A stretch of DNA of 42,652 nt from Zygnema cylindricum. Lineage: Eukaryota > Streptophyta > Zygnematophyceae > Zygnematales > Zygnemataceae. The position numbers and the translations under genes were made by a program. A model generated the notes under the pieces. That model saw only the letters and a program-made list of their open reading frames with translations. It was not told where the DNA came from and made no database searches. The stretch spans positions 126,001 through 168,652 of the forward strand of contig JBBHKE010000712.1 in assembly GCA_037447655.1 (NCBI GenBank), in the 5' to 3' direction. Positions 17,912-27,645 of this stretch are shown here, piece after piece; within the stretch, counting starts at the first letter, position 1; each line of letters opens with the position of its first letter.

Positions 17912-18250
17912 TTAATAAGATCCCCAGGTTTCCCTGTGCACCACGCTGCTAGCCAATCCGAAGGATCCCAATAGAAGCGCTTGGCAAAACTGAAGGCGAA
18001 ATCTGGATGTTGGGGGTCGATAGGCGATGGGAAGAGGTAAGCGGGAATTTCTTTTTTTTTTCACTTTCCTCGTCCGTCTCCCCTTCTTCTCGTCGTAAAA
18101 CAAATACTTTATCCCCGCTAGAATATTGTGCCTCAACCCTCTTTTCGGAATTATGCGAGGACTGCTCGTCATGTGTTTCTTTATTAGGGATCCCTCACCA
18201 CCTCCGTGATCTAAGCTCCTATTTGCGGAGGTGTCTGCCTCGCTACTCAT
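17912..18250 (-). pseudogene. extra 3' ORF of the chromovirus, unknown function (part 1)
   Basis: 112 residues starting MSSEADTSANRSLDHGG, with a basic run G-R-R-T-R-K-V-K-K-K-R (nuclear-signal-like) and an ordered-looking segment L-P-I-A-Y-R-P-P-T-S-R-F-R-L-Q-F-C. It ends at a stop 40 bp before the next frame. It has the composition of a real protein, not an LTR or UTR, and lies on the pol strand. Together with 17263-17871 it would give about 330 residues. It could be an accessory retroelement protein or a captured host fragment. Confidence 0.4.
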
Positions 18251-18607
18251 CCGCCCGAGAGTTCATGGTTCATCCTCAAGATCTCCCTCTTGGGTTAGTA
18301 CTCGGTCCCGCAACTTTCGAATTCTCCTCCACTAGTTCTCATGGGTCATGCCTCGCTAGTAGTCAGCTCTTCCTCGGTTCCAACTCCGCCTCTACCTCCC
18401 TCTTCCGTTCTCCCTCTACCATGACCTCTGTCGCCACTAAGAATCTATCCGGGCGGGGTATATCCTCCTACCCTACCTGTACAAGTCTCCTCCTTTTCGG
18501 TGGTGGAGAGGACGACGACGCCATGGATGCTGTTGTGCAGGATAATTCAGGTAATTGAGTAGTGAAGGTAAATTGGTTGTGCAAAACGAGACGCTCTTCA
18601 AACTGCT
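18251..18607 (-). other. spacer between chromovirus pol and the extra ORF
   Basis: No convincing minus-strand frame. Long plus-strand frames here look like shadows of a Ser-rich antisense reading. It may hold the N-terminal part of the extra ORF in decayed form. Confidence 0.4.
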
Positions 18608-19579
18608 TTAACTAGGTTGGTCATGAAGGCTGACGGTGGCTTTATCCGCGAGGGTTGAGGGTTTCATTGTTGGAATTTTCCAAACGTTGCAGCGTGCAAG
18701 GGTATCGCAGCACCCTACATTTCTTAAATTGCACTGCTCTGACGAAACCGCGGGTTCGTCGTCACCAATGTTGTGATGCACAATTGCGCCGTTGCGATTT
18801 CTTGCCAACGCAGCGGTGGCTCTGCAATTCTCTGACAGCACCGTTGTTATGCTTCGCTTCGGTGGCTGCGCAACCACAGTGTTGCGGTTCGTTATTATCG
18901 CCGCTGCGTTCCTTCCCCGAGTCCCGAAGATGATTGCGATGGTTGCGACATTGCGATTTTTTCCTCTATCACGTCCTTTGCGATTGCCCCTCCGGTTAAG
19001 CGGAGTGTCCGCGCTTTGCGTAAAGTGGCGTAGTAAATCGGGTGAATTCAGATCCTTCTCGTCCACCCAAGAATTGTCTTCAACGGCGTAGCCCTTCCAA
19101 CACACCAAATACTGTGTGGAGTTAGAATTTCCAAGGCGACAGGATTGAAGGATCCCCTCCACCTCGTAGTCGTCAAAGGTACCCTGAATGGGCGGTAATG
19201 GGGTATGCGGGCGTCGATGAGGAAAAATCGAATCACGGTCACGAAACAGCTTAGGTAGTGAAACATGGAAAACATTGTGAATATGCCATTTCTTCGAAAT
19301 ATTTAATTTATAGGCCACCTCTTCCACATTTGAAAGAACAGTGAATGTACAAAAAAATCTTGGTGCCAATTTTGTGGAGAGGGCTCCCGGTAAGGACATA
19401 TTTGCCATATTAAGGCGGACCTTATCACCCACACGAAAGGTGATGTCTTTCCTATGAACATCGGATTGCAACTTTTGACGGTCTTTTGCAAGCTGGAGGG
19501 CCTTCCCCGCCTTTTCCAGATTTTCTTGCAGCATTTTTGCAAAGTTTAGAGCAGCGCGCAAAGGGCAATCCGTGACCAA
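18608..19579 (-). pseudogene. chromovirus integrase C-terminus with chromodomain
   Basis: Integrase inserts element cDNA; the chromodomain is thought to steer it to marked chromatin. The 323-residue frame starts in the integrase C-terminal region (G-D-K-V-R-L-N-M, A-P-R-F-F-C-T-F-T-V-L) and V-S-L-P-K-L-F. It then has a chromodomain at residues about 135-190 (plus 19009-19175): Y-E-V-E-G-I-L-Q, Y-L-V-C-W-K-G-Y, N-S-W-V-D-E-K-D-L, L-L-R-H-F. The last 130 residues are low-complexity and correspond to DNA rich in ttgcga/gttgcg words, probably 3' UTR read through in frame. It joins the integrase core (19580 onward) after a stop. Confidence 0.85.
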
Positions 19580-20182
19580 TTAATTTTGGGGAAGGATGGG
19601 TTGTTGCCTATTGAGTGAAAATGGTGTAGTATTAGTGGACGAGTGCACCGCACTATTATACGCCACTTCAATCGCCGTCAAATGGTTCACCCAATCCCGT
19701 TGGTGCACCAATAAATAAGCCCTTAAAGCCTCCTCCAAAGTCCTGTTTACCATTTCTGTCTGACCATCGGTTTGAGGGTGATAAGCCGTAGACATGCCCA
19801 ACTGCGTTTCCCACAACTGGAACAGACTTCTCCAGAAGTGGCTAACAAATTTTCTATCATTGTCGCTGACGATCCTCTTTGGAAGTTCGTGGTGGCGGAA
19901 TATCTCCCAAAAGAATAAGTCTGCCACATCACGAGCTGTAGCGGTGGTTGTCGTGGGTAAGAAATGGGCCATTTTCATCAAATAATCCACGACGACAAAG
20001 ATGGAGTCATAGCCTTCCCGAGTTAACGGAAGAGCAACGATGAAGTCTATCGATATCGCTTCCTAAGGAACAGATGGTATCGGCAGAGGTTGCAACAAAC
20101 CTTGATGACCCGATTCTGATTTATTTCTTGTACAAGAGTCGTATGTTTTGACATATTCTGCGATGTCCCGAGTCATATTCGG
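19580..20182 (-). pseudogene. chromovirus integrase zinc finger and catalytic core
   Basis: The DDE triad is readable: first Asp in A-I-S-I-D-F-I (about 20048-20056), second in I-V-S-D-N-D-R-K-F, and the Glu in H-P-Q-T-D-G-Q-T-E-M-V-N-R. The zinc finger upstream (20165-20260) has G-H-F-G-R-D-K-T, but its C-x2-C reads Y-D-S-C, so one metal ligand is lost. Stops fall at about 19989 and 20064-20075. The order agrees with Ty3/gypsy (integrase after RNase H). Confidence 0.85.
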
Positions 20183-20847
20183 CTAATAATATGCCTCAGC
20201 AACGTGTGCGATTGTTTTATCTCGTCCGAAATGTCCACTGAGCCGCTCATCATGACTTAATTTTAGGATCGTATGACGTAACTCCTGGTTTATCGGGACA
20301 TATAGTCTCGTTGTCTGACTTTGTCTGTACCGCCACATACTGTTGGCGGTCCTAACCAACACCTTGCGTTTAACTAGTTCCTTTATAACATCGTCTTCGT
20401 CATATGCGGCCTTGATCCTCTGCAGCCAGTGATCATCCACGTGTACCGTACTTGTTACTGCGCTGATTTTTGGATCATGCGCTATGTCCGACGTTGCGGT
20501 GTCCTTGCTCACGGAAATTTCGCTTTGATCGTGCGATGATTGCGAACCTTGCTCCGTCATTAGCACAGCTACTTCTGGTCTTCTCGACAACGCATCTGCC
20601 GGGTTCGTCTTGCCCGGTTTATACTCAATAGTTAACTTTGGTCCGATGGTCTGAAGATACGTCATCCATCAAACCTGTTTCTTTGACAACTTTGGTTGTG
20701 AATGAAGATATTGTAAGGCGTGGTGATCGGTGATGATGGTGATGATGGTGATCCGCTTCCCTTGGACGTAGCATTTCTAAACCTCCAACGCGTTAATAGT
20801 TGCTATTGTCTCCTTTTCATGCGTGGTCCAGTTAAGTTCCGCTGCCT
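20183..20847 (-). pseudogene. chromovirus RNase H and tether to integrase
   Basis: The frame at 20183-20665 begins M-T-Y-L-Q-T-I-G-P-K-L-T-I-E-Y-K-P-G-K-T-N-P-A-D, with A-L-S-R-R-P next, the classic end of Ty3 RNase H, and runs into the integrase zinc finger. The central RNase H region (20666-20847) is in broken frames ('LQYLHSQPKLSK'-type words). A local 'gatgatggt' repeat near 20731-20749 looks like slippage. Confidence 0.75.
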
Positions 20848-22077
20848 TTAGTTTTTGACTGTTGTAGGCAATGGGTTGAAGGCCTTTGTCTGATCCTCCA
20901 TAAGGATCGCTATAATAGCCGTATCGGTGGTGTTGATAATTATCGTCCAAGGTAACTCTGGGTCGGGAACAACTAACTCAGGGGCGGTAACCAACCGCTC
21001 TTTTAGCATGTCAAAGGCTGCCCCTTGTACCGTTTTCCATTCATAGGGCACGTCATTCTTAAGTAAAGCTGTGAGTGGTTCAACAGTTTTTGCGAAACCT
21101 TCTACGAAACAGGGATAGTAGGAGCATAGTCCAAGAAAGCTCCGAAACTCTGTTAGTATAGTCGGCTTCGGCCACTCCTTTACTGCCTTAGTTTCGTTCG
21201 GATCCACTGCGATCCCATCACGGCTCACCACATGACCCAAAAACTCATTTTTCTCCTTGAAGAAGTCACATTTACTCCTCTTTGGGTACAACTTGTTCTC
21301 CCGAAGAACTTGTAGGACCCTGCGTAGATGCTCCATATGATCCTCCAGCGTTCGGCTATACACCAAGATGTCGTCTAGAAAGACGATTACAAACGTGTCC
21401 AAATATTGCCTAAAGATGGAATTCATCAAATGCATAAAGGTAGCCGCTGTGTTGGTCAATCAGAACGGCATAACTTGAAAATGGAAATGACCGTACCGAG
21501 TTCTAAATGTCTTCTTTTCCACATCTTCCTCGGCAATTCTGATTTGGTGATGACCGCTTCGCAGGTCGATCTTCAAAAAATATTTAGCACCTCGTAGTCG
21601 ATCCAACAGTTCATCTATTCTCGGTAAGGGGTACGCATTCTTCGCCGTTAACTTGTTTAGCGCTCGGTAATCCACACACATACGAAAACCTCCATCCTTC
21701 TTATTTACAAAGAGAACGGGTGCTCCATAGGGTGACTTGCTCGGTTGAATTGCTCCGGCTTTGACCAACTCCGCAAGTTGCTTTTTGAGTTCGTCCAATT
21801 CGGTGTAACTCATCTTGTACATCCGATTAGCCGGGGGTACCGCTCCGGGAACAAGCTCTATCTTGTGGTCCACTTCGCGCTTCGTAGGTAAGCCTTCTGG
21901 GAGCTTCGGGGGAAAGACATCTACATACTCCTCGAGAAGTTTTGTCACGACTTCCGGGGCCTCTACGGAAGTCTTTCCGATGTCGTCACCTTCTTTTGAG
22001 TCGAAGTCGGGATCATTGTTCCTCCATTCCTCTGGAATCCCCGATTTCAGTTCCTCCATAGGTTGGACGACCGCCAA
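20848..22077 (-). pseudogene. chromovirus reverse transcriptase, split by one nonsense codon
   Basis: The N-terminal half (22077-21463) has [32 protein letters not shown] and the palm aspartate in [17 protein letters not shown] at 21460-21462 replaces the Gly of the M-P-F-G-L-T-N motif. The C-terminal half has the catalytic [10 protein letters not shown] and [11 protein letters not shown], then the connection [12 protein letters not shown] length and motif order are otherwise complete, so this copy is only mildly decayed. The frame is lost again after the start of RNase H (20848). Confidence 0.9.
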
Positions 22078-22364
22078 ACCAATTGTCTCCCCTTTCTTGA
22101 GTGCCCTCTTTAGCTGTAAGGCCGAAAGTAGGCGTCCCTCTTCCGCTCTCTTACGAGCCGCTCACGCTTTTACCTCAAACTCCTCTTCACCCTTCTGCAC
22201 TCTCATGTTGCCGCTTCTCCAATCGATCGTCGGATTCCATTTTTGTAGCCACGGCTTCCCCAAAATGACCTCATGGTCTCCAAGAGGTAACACATGAAGG
22301 GTGTCGTACCATTAGAACTTCCCAACTTCGACGCGTAATCTCGGAGTACGATGAGTAATGGATA
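22078..22364 (-). pseudogene. chromovirus protease, C-terminal part only
   Basis: The minus frame reads V-L-P-L-G-D-H-E-V-I-L-G-K-P-W-L-Q-K-W-N followed by P-T-I-D-W, the C-terminal flap/body motif of Ty3 aspartic protease, then a Lys/Glu-rich linker into RT. The catalytic D-[ST]-G segment is absent: its place is taken by the repeat insertion at about 22365-22545. Confidence 0.75.
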
Positions 22365-22545
22365 GGGTAAGTATTACTAATTTACCCCCTGTCTTCTCTA
22401 GAGAGCTTAGGCAGCCATGGCTCTAGCTCCCTATCCAGCCTTCAGTGACTACAACAAGTGTGGGGGCTTGGAGAGGGGAGTTAGAGGCAGACTCTCTCTG
22501 CCTTTTTTCTATCCTATTACAGACCTAGAAAATACACAAATATCA
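22365..22545. mobile_element. short fold-back / SINE-body-like insertion in the chromovirus
   Basis: About 180 bp matching the end of LTR C (24600-24770 and 37950-38120): 'gcagccatggctctagctccct', 'ttcagtgactacaacaagtgtggg', 'gagttagaggcag', 'acctagaaaatac'. It folds back: CTCTAGCTCCCT.ATCCAGCC pairs imperfectly with GGCTTGGAGAGGGGAGTTAGAG around a loop of about 23 nt. In LTR C the same body follows a tRNA-like head, so this could be a 5'-truncated SINE copy, or an LTR fragment. It removes the protease active site. Confidence 0.5.
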
Positions 22546-23475
22546 ACAACCTCATGACGTTAAGCTTGCCCTTCTTAGGACCTCTCTTTTTTGGGCATTC
22601 TCGGGCCATATGATGTGGGGAACCGCATTGGAAATATAAACCGTTTTGCTTCCTCTGTTGGACATCCTCGGGGGACTATTCATCGGTCTGTGCCTTGGTA
22701 GTCTTCTTCTTCTTCCGAAGCATGTTGACCACCTCTTAATCCTCATTAATTGCTCCGAGCTCCACAGGGGTCAGACAATCATCACGTCGGTCTCCCCCGC
22801 CGCTACTCGACCCAAAGTGGTAGGATCTACGGAAGGTGAAGTCCACCGAATTGGTCCGTTCCGCAAATTGGATAATCGCCGAGAGGCTAGGAGTCATACT
22901 TTCTCGAGCGAGCCATTGTTCCACATCCCTACGAATGGAGGCTTTTAGCCCTTTCACGTAACAATCCATGACTTCATCCTTCGTCAACGTGGGTATTTGA
23001 ACTTTGTACTCCAAAAACCGTTGCGTGTACTCCAACACCAAGGTATGTTGCTTCAAAATTGCAATTTTATCCCTTGAAGCCTTAAAGAAAATGACGGGTT
23101 GTCAAGAGTCACGGAGGAGCTGAATGAAAACGGGCCAATCGGCCAAGATCTCTTCGTTTTCGACCATCGTCCTCCACCATGCTCCCGCTGCCCCTTTAAG
23201 AAGACCACCTGCGCAGTGAATCTTCTCACGGTTCGACAGGCTAGGAAAATTCTCGAGATAATTCGCAATGGCGAAGAACCATGCATCAAGGTTCTTGTGC
23301 CTGGCTAGGTCAAACTCGTCGAAAAGTCTTAATTTAGGGCTCCTCTTGTCTCTCTCTACGCCTCCATGAGGTCTTTCACCAAGACGAAATTCCAAGGTTG
23401 CGACGGTGTCGCTCAGATGAGCATTCTGTAATCTAACATTTTCTAACTCCCAAGAACTTCAGCCAACATGTCCGT
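22546..23475 (-). pseudogene. chromovirus gag with zinc knuckle
   Basis: Retrotrans_gag features in order on the minus strand: N-A-H-L-S-D-T-V-A-T-L-E-F-R-L-G (coiled, about 23370-23425); L-R-L-F-D-E-F-D..A-W-F-F-A-I; A-A-G-A-W-W-R; then after a frameshift near 23060 E-Y-T-Q-R-F-L-E-Y and D-C-Y-V-K-G-L-K; and a zinc knuckle near 22600-22645 reading Y-F-Q-C-G-S-P-H-H-M-A-R-E-C. The first Cys of C-x2-C-x4-H-x4-C is now Tyr. An N-terminal ATG near 23469 is in a shifted frame. Confidence 0.8.
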
Positions 23476-23518
23476 TGTGGATACGCCGCGCTCTGTAATG
23501 CTGTTGAATCAAGAAGAA

Positions 23519-23531
23519 TGCTCCGATACCA
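23519..23531 (-). other. primer-binding site for the 3' end of initiator-Met tRNA (chromovirus)
   Basis: The minus strand TGGTATCGGAGCA lies one base from the LTR. It matches the common plant PBS TGGTATCAGAGC except for one base. This is full-length tRNA priming, unlike the copia elements of this window. Confidence 0.8.
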
Positions 23532-23532
23532 A

Positions 23533-23753
23533 TGTAACAGGGGACAAGGTAAACCACAACACACCCCAATTCACAGCGAAAAAACTCAAAGGATCTCCTC
23601 GTAGCAACAACAACAGTACACAGCACACAAGGATAAAGGTTGAACTTTATTATTCGGAAAAAGATTACAAGTTGAAAGCTCGCTGTGAAGATCTACTCAA
23701 AAGAGTCTCCTCTTGAATAGGTTTACTGCACTATTTAGACTAATCAGCTTCTA
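23533..23753 (-). repeat. 5' LTR of the chromovirus, part adjacent to the primer site
   Basis: Starts TGTAACAGGGG and parallels 16785-17000 up to 'ctatttagactaatcagcttcta', where copia unit C begins. Continues at 38140. Confidence 0.85.
23749..23753. repeat. target-site duplication of unit C, left copy (TTCTA)
   Basis: TTCTA here and TCCTA at 38140-38144 differ at one base. The host LTR sequence resumes after the right copy. Confidence 0.65.
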
Positions 23754-24787
23754 TGCAACCCTGAGACCTCCATATGACCTTAGAATAGGGAACTCACATG
23801 AAGCCTCTAGGATAACCCTGACCCCTTTGTGTTTCAGCAAGAATAACTGCCACCTTGGCAGACTAAAACTCTAACTACCTTCACCTGTGTGAAGGCAAGA
23901 CTCCCCTGAATCGATAGCAAAAAGAATCTCTGAATTTGCTCCCTTGAGTATTAAGTTAGGAAGGGTCAAAGTTGACCTTTTGTACAGAAGCTCACTGGGA
24001 GAGAGGGTCGAATCTATAAAAATTTTCTAAGTCCTGTCTCTCTCTAAAACTCTATTTACTAAAGTATGGCACTAATCATAATAGTGTATCGTACGTAAAG
24101 GTACACGTGCCGGTATACTTTGTGTACGGCCATTGTACGACATGGCCAATAAGTCGACACATGTCATTTTTAGATTCGTTCCTGGAATCCTCGTAGATGC
24201 CGTAATCAAATCTGATTGCGCCACGTGGCGATTGATGTGACGTCGTCCGCAAACCGTCGAAAACCCATTCTGCAATTTCGGCATGCTTCGTGGCCGTCAT
24301 ATTAAGCCGGATTACAATCGTGGTCGTCATAAATACTTGCGAAATATTTGTTTCGCCTTCGAAACAAAATTCGTGATATTCGTTTCAAATTTTCCGTACG
24401 CCGTACATTACAAATTGTATCTATGTCAAAATATAGTGTTGAATGAAATAGCCTACGTGTTAACATTTAAATAACTACCAAACCCTATATCATATATCTC
24501 TGGTTTAGACTAGATGGTTAAGGCTACCGGCTACCAACTGCCTTGACGGACGGCAGGTACCAGGTTCAAATCCTGGGTCCGCCAAGTTTTTTTTGGTAAA
24601 ATCTACCAACCTAATATCTGTCCCCGTCGGGATAGCCTAGGCGGCCACGGCTCTATCTCCCTCTCCAACTTTCAGTGAATGCGACAAGTGTGGGAGCTAG
24701 AGAGAGGAGTTAGAGGCAGGCTGCCTCTGCTTCTTTTTTGCATTTTACAAAACCTAGAAAGTACTAAAATAACCTTTTTTTTCTACA
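23754..24787 (-). repeat. 3' LTR of copia unit C
   Basis: TGCAACCCTGAG...TTTTCTACA, 1034 bp, clearly diverged from the right LTR (roughly one base in ten in the first 200 bp by eye). Leader stems ctgcca (23847-23852)/tggcag (23856-23861) and ccttcac (23878-23884)/gtgaagg (23889-23895) are perfect. The terminal stem is eroded. G-box cgccacgtggcg near 24220, GTAC cluster 24091-24136. Confidence 0.85.
24501..24584 (+). other. class II tRNA-like sequence in LTR C (left copy), antisense to the element
   Basis: Box A-like TAGATGGTTAAGG; a long variable-arm-like hairpin ctgcc...ggcag; a perfect T arm CCAGG-TTCAAAT-CCTGG (24560-24576) containing box B; and a 3' GTCCGCCA. The 5' strand of the acceptor stem does not pair with it, so it is not a functional tRNA gene. 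It is followed by a T run (24587-24594) that could stop Pol III. Confidence 0.55.
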
Positions 24788-25228
24788 CTCCCCTTATTTT
24801 CTAGTCACTCTTTATTTTAAAACCACACTTCTCCCGGCATGAAATTAGTTTTAAGGGAAGGAACAACTTTGGTCATCATATCTGCTACCATTTCACTATC
24901 AGGTTTATACTCCAAACTGATTATATTGTTTTCTACTTTCTCCCTAACAAAGCTAAGTCTAATGTCCATGTGTTTTGCTTTAAGTTGATGTTTAGGATTG
25001 GCAGAAATGGCGATGGCAGCCTGATTATCACAAAACACCTTTTGGACACCACTCTTAATTGACCAAGCTCACCAAGCAAAGACTTGACCCACATTATTTC
25101 TTTTACAGCAAAGCAACAAGCCATGTACTTAGCCTCCATGGTGGACTGAGCAATGACCTTTTGCTGCTTGCTGCTCTAGCAGCAAGCCCCATCATCCACA
25201 TACAATACATATCCTGATTTGCATCTCC
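24788..25228 (-). pseudogene. copia RNase H remnant (unit C, left half)
   Basis: The polypurine tract at 24788-24795 (minus TAAGGGGAG) abuts the LTR. Then, reading minus, V-E-N-N-I-I-S-L-E-Y-K-P-D-S-E-M-V-A-D-M, H-M-D-I-R-L-S-F-V-R-E-K and V-F-C-D-N-Q-A-A-I-A-I, and in a shifted frame Y-M-A-C-C-F-A-V-K-E. The SDASM-type first acidic motif is at about 25240-25255. A frameshift near 25040 breaks it. Confidence 0.82.
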
Positions 25229-26334
25229 TCATAAGAGCATCCACATGCTGGCATCACTCCAAGTGGTGATGTCAGTATTTTTTCCACCCCAATGCAACCA
25301 TAGATCTCTAGTTCCTATGAGGTATCTAAGGACTCTCTTAGCTGCCTTCCAATCTTTCTTAGTGGGAGCATTCAGACTCCTACTTAGTACTCCTACTGCT
25401 GCGGCTATGTCTGGACGGGTGTAATTCATGAAATATATTAGGCTGCCCACTACTTGTCTATAAGGGATGGTCTGTTATAATGTTTTCTCTTCCAAGCCTA
25501 CCTCATTATCTAAGATTATAACTCCCTCTTCCTCACTCCCCTCACTTCCCTTCTTTAATTTCATAGGAGTGTTACAACTATTAGCCTTGTCCATGAGGAA
25601 TTTTTCTAACATGATTCCAATGGCCTCTTTCTAAGTTAATCTTATAATCTTTCTATCTCTGTGTCTCTCTACCTGAATTCCCAAAACATACTTTGCCTCT
25701 CCCATATCTTCATCTCAAATTTGCCCTTTAGATATGTTTTGAGTTGATTAATTTTGTCCATGGATTTATTTAAAACCAACAAGTCATCAACATAAATTGC
25801 AAAAAAAACGATTCCTTCCTCATCTTCAAACACGTAAGTTGAATGATCTGAGCTGATCCTTATATATCCCTGACTGGTAAGAAACTCATTGAGTTTCTTA
25901 TTCCATTGTCGGGGCTCCTGTTTCAAGCCATAGAGACATTTGATCAGTCAACATATCTTGCTCTCTTCTTCGTGTTCCACAAAGCATTCGGGTTGCCGCA
26001 TGAAAATCTCCTATTATAGCTCTCCATGGAGGAATGTTGTTTTGATGTCCATTTGGTGCACCTTCATGTCTTATGCTGCAGCCAGACTGAGAATTACTCG
26101 GGCTGAGGGAAACATGACGACCGGAGCAAAGTTCTCCTCGTATTCTATTCCCTCTTTCTGTGTAAATCCTTTTGCCACCAACTAGGCCTTGTAGAGCTCA
26201 ATGGTGTTATCCGAGTTCAGTTTCAACTTGAAAACCCATTTGCATCCTATCGGCTTTCGGTCAGGTGGGCAATCCACCAATTCCCAAGTATCGGCCCCCA
26301 TGATTGAGGCCATTTCCTAGTTGGTGGTTGTTTT
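25229..26334 (-). pseudogene. copia reverse transcriptase remnant (unit C, left half)
   Basis: Minus-strand blocks: G-S-L-I-Y-F-M-N-Y-T-R-P-D-I-A-A (25380-25450); catalytic A-I-Y-V-D-D-L-L-V-L intact at about 25775-25805; Q-E-P-R-Q-W-N-K-K-L-N-E-F-L (25880-25926); and further upstream W-x-F-K-L-K-L-N, K-G-F-T-Q-K-E-G-I and K-T-T-F-L-H-G-E in frames with several stops. The active site survives, but stops at both ends make it non-functional. Confidence 0.85.
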
Positions 26335-26805
26335 CTATCGATTTCTCTCCGGACAGTTCATCGCCTTTTTGTAAGTCTGTGGTTCATCCGGATGAGATAA
26401 CCTGGTTACCTTGTTATTGACTTGTTTTTCTTGCAGCTTTTTGCAGCTCCTCCTCCCTCCTTGAAATTTTGGCGCCGATATAGATGGCTCTCTTGGGTTC
26501 CGTCTAACAATTTCTACTTCTCCCCTCTCCTTTGGTTCCCGTTCCATTTCCACCACGTCTTCCGCTTTTAGTGTCTCTTGAGGTGTCACTGTTTGCTCCT
26601 TTTTGGTCTGGTTTGTACCCGCAAGATCATTATTTTCTCGAAAATCTGGATAATTGGGGAGATCAAAGTCATTAGAATTTTTTGACCCAAATTTGATTTT
26701 GACTGACTTTGTATACTTAAAGGGATATATGGACTTTCCTTCATCCATCTCCACTAGATGTTTTACTAGAAATACAACTTTTCTCTTAAGATCATACACT
26801 CCGAT
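26335..26805 (-). pseudogene. copia integrase C-terminal region (unit C, left half)
   Basis: An open frame begins near G-V-Y-D-L-K-R-K-V-V-F and D-E-G-K-S-I-Y-P-F-K-Y. It then runs through an acidic/polar linker to S-H-P-D-E-P-Q-T-Y-K-K-A, the conserved entry into RT. The frame is unusually clean (about 155 codons) for its surroundings. At about 26806 it abuts an RT fragment on the opposite strand. Confidence 0.8.
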
Positions 26806-27645
26806 TAGTGGCAAAAGGATTTACACAAAAAGAAGGAATCGACTACGAGGAAACCTTTGCCCCGGTCGTCAGATTTCCCTCCGTCCGCATACTTCTCAGC
26901 CTAGCAGCAGCGGAAGACATGGAGGTGCACCAGATGGACATCAAGACAACCTTTTTGCATGGAGAAGTGGTAGAGGAGATCTTCATGCTACAACCTGAAG
27001 AATTGTGGAGAAAGGAGAGGAAAGCAAGGTGTGCAGATTGATAAAGTCCCTTTATGGACTAAAGCAAGCTCCACGCCAATGGAACAAAAAGCTGGACGAG
27101 TTTTTAACGAGTTTGGGATATATTCGAATCAGTTCGGATCATTCTATCTACTTATTTGAGGACGAGGAAGGTATAATTTGCATTGCCATATATGTTGATG
27201 ATTTGCTTGTTTTGAGTACATCAATGGAGAAAATTAATAGATTGAAAAAGGATCTAAAAGGTAGATTTGAAATGAAAGATTTGGGAGAGGCAAATTACAT
27301 CTTAGGAATTCAAATGGAGAGGGATAGAGATAATTAAACAATTAGACTAATTTAAAAGGAAGCAATTGGGAATATGCTTGAAAAATTTCAAATGGAAAAA
27401 GCAAACAGTTGTACGACTCCAATGGACTTAAAGAAGGGAAATGAGGGGAGCTCAGAAGAGGGAATCTTGATCTTGGATAATAAGCTAGGACTTGAGGAAA
27501 GCTAGTTATGCAAACTATTCCATACAGACAAGTTGTCGGTAGTTTGATATACTTTATGAACTGTACTCGTCCTGATATAGCTGCAGCCGTGGGAGTATTA
27601 AGTAGGAGTCTAAATGATCCTACGAAGAAATATTAGGAAGCGCCC
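26806..27645 (+). pseudogene. inverted copia reverse transcriptase fragment
   Basis: Opens at V-A-K-G-F-T-Q-K-E-G-I-D-Y-E-E and continues F-A-P-V-V-R-F-P, M-D-I-K-T-T-F-L-H-G-E, a -1/+1 shift near 27005, Y-G-L-K-Q-A-P-R-Q-W-N-K-K, the catalytic I-Y-V-D-D-L-L-V-L (27187-27213) and Y-I-L-G-I-Q-M-E-R. After that stops accumulate, and it ends at about 27640 inside the R-S-L-N-D-P-T-K-K motif. It is less decayed than the minus-strand RT next to it, and is oriented head to head with the integrase piece at 26335-26805. Confidence 0.85.

Noticed and set aside
18007-18558. 183-codon Ser/Leu-rich plus-strand ORF
   Set aside because: Antisense to the chromovirus extra-ORF region; composition typical of the reverse strand of basic/acidic coding sequence.
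24501-24584. Functional tRNA gene (Leu/Ser-like)
   Set aside because: T arm and box B are good, but the 5' acceptor strand does not pair with the 3' strand GTCCGCC, the anticodon region differs between the two copies, and both lie in LTRs.
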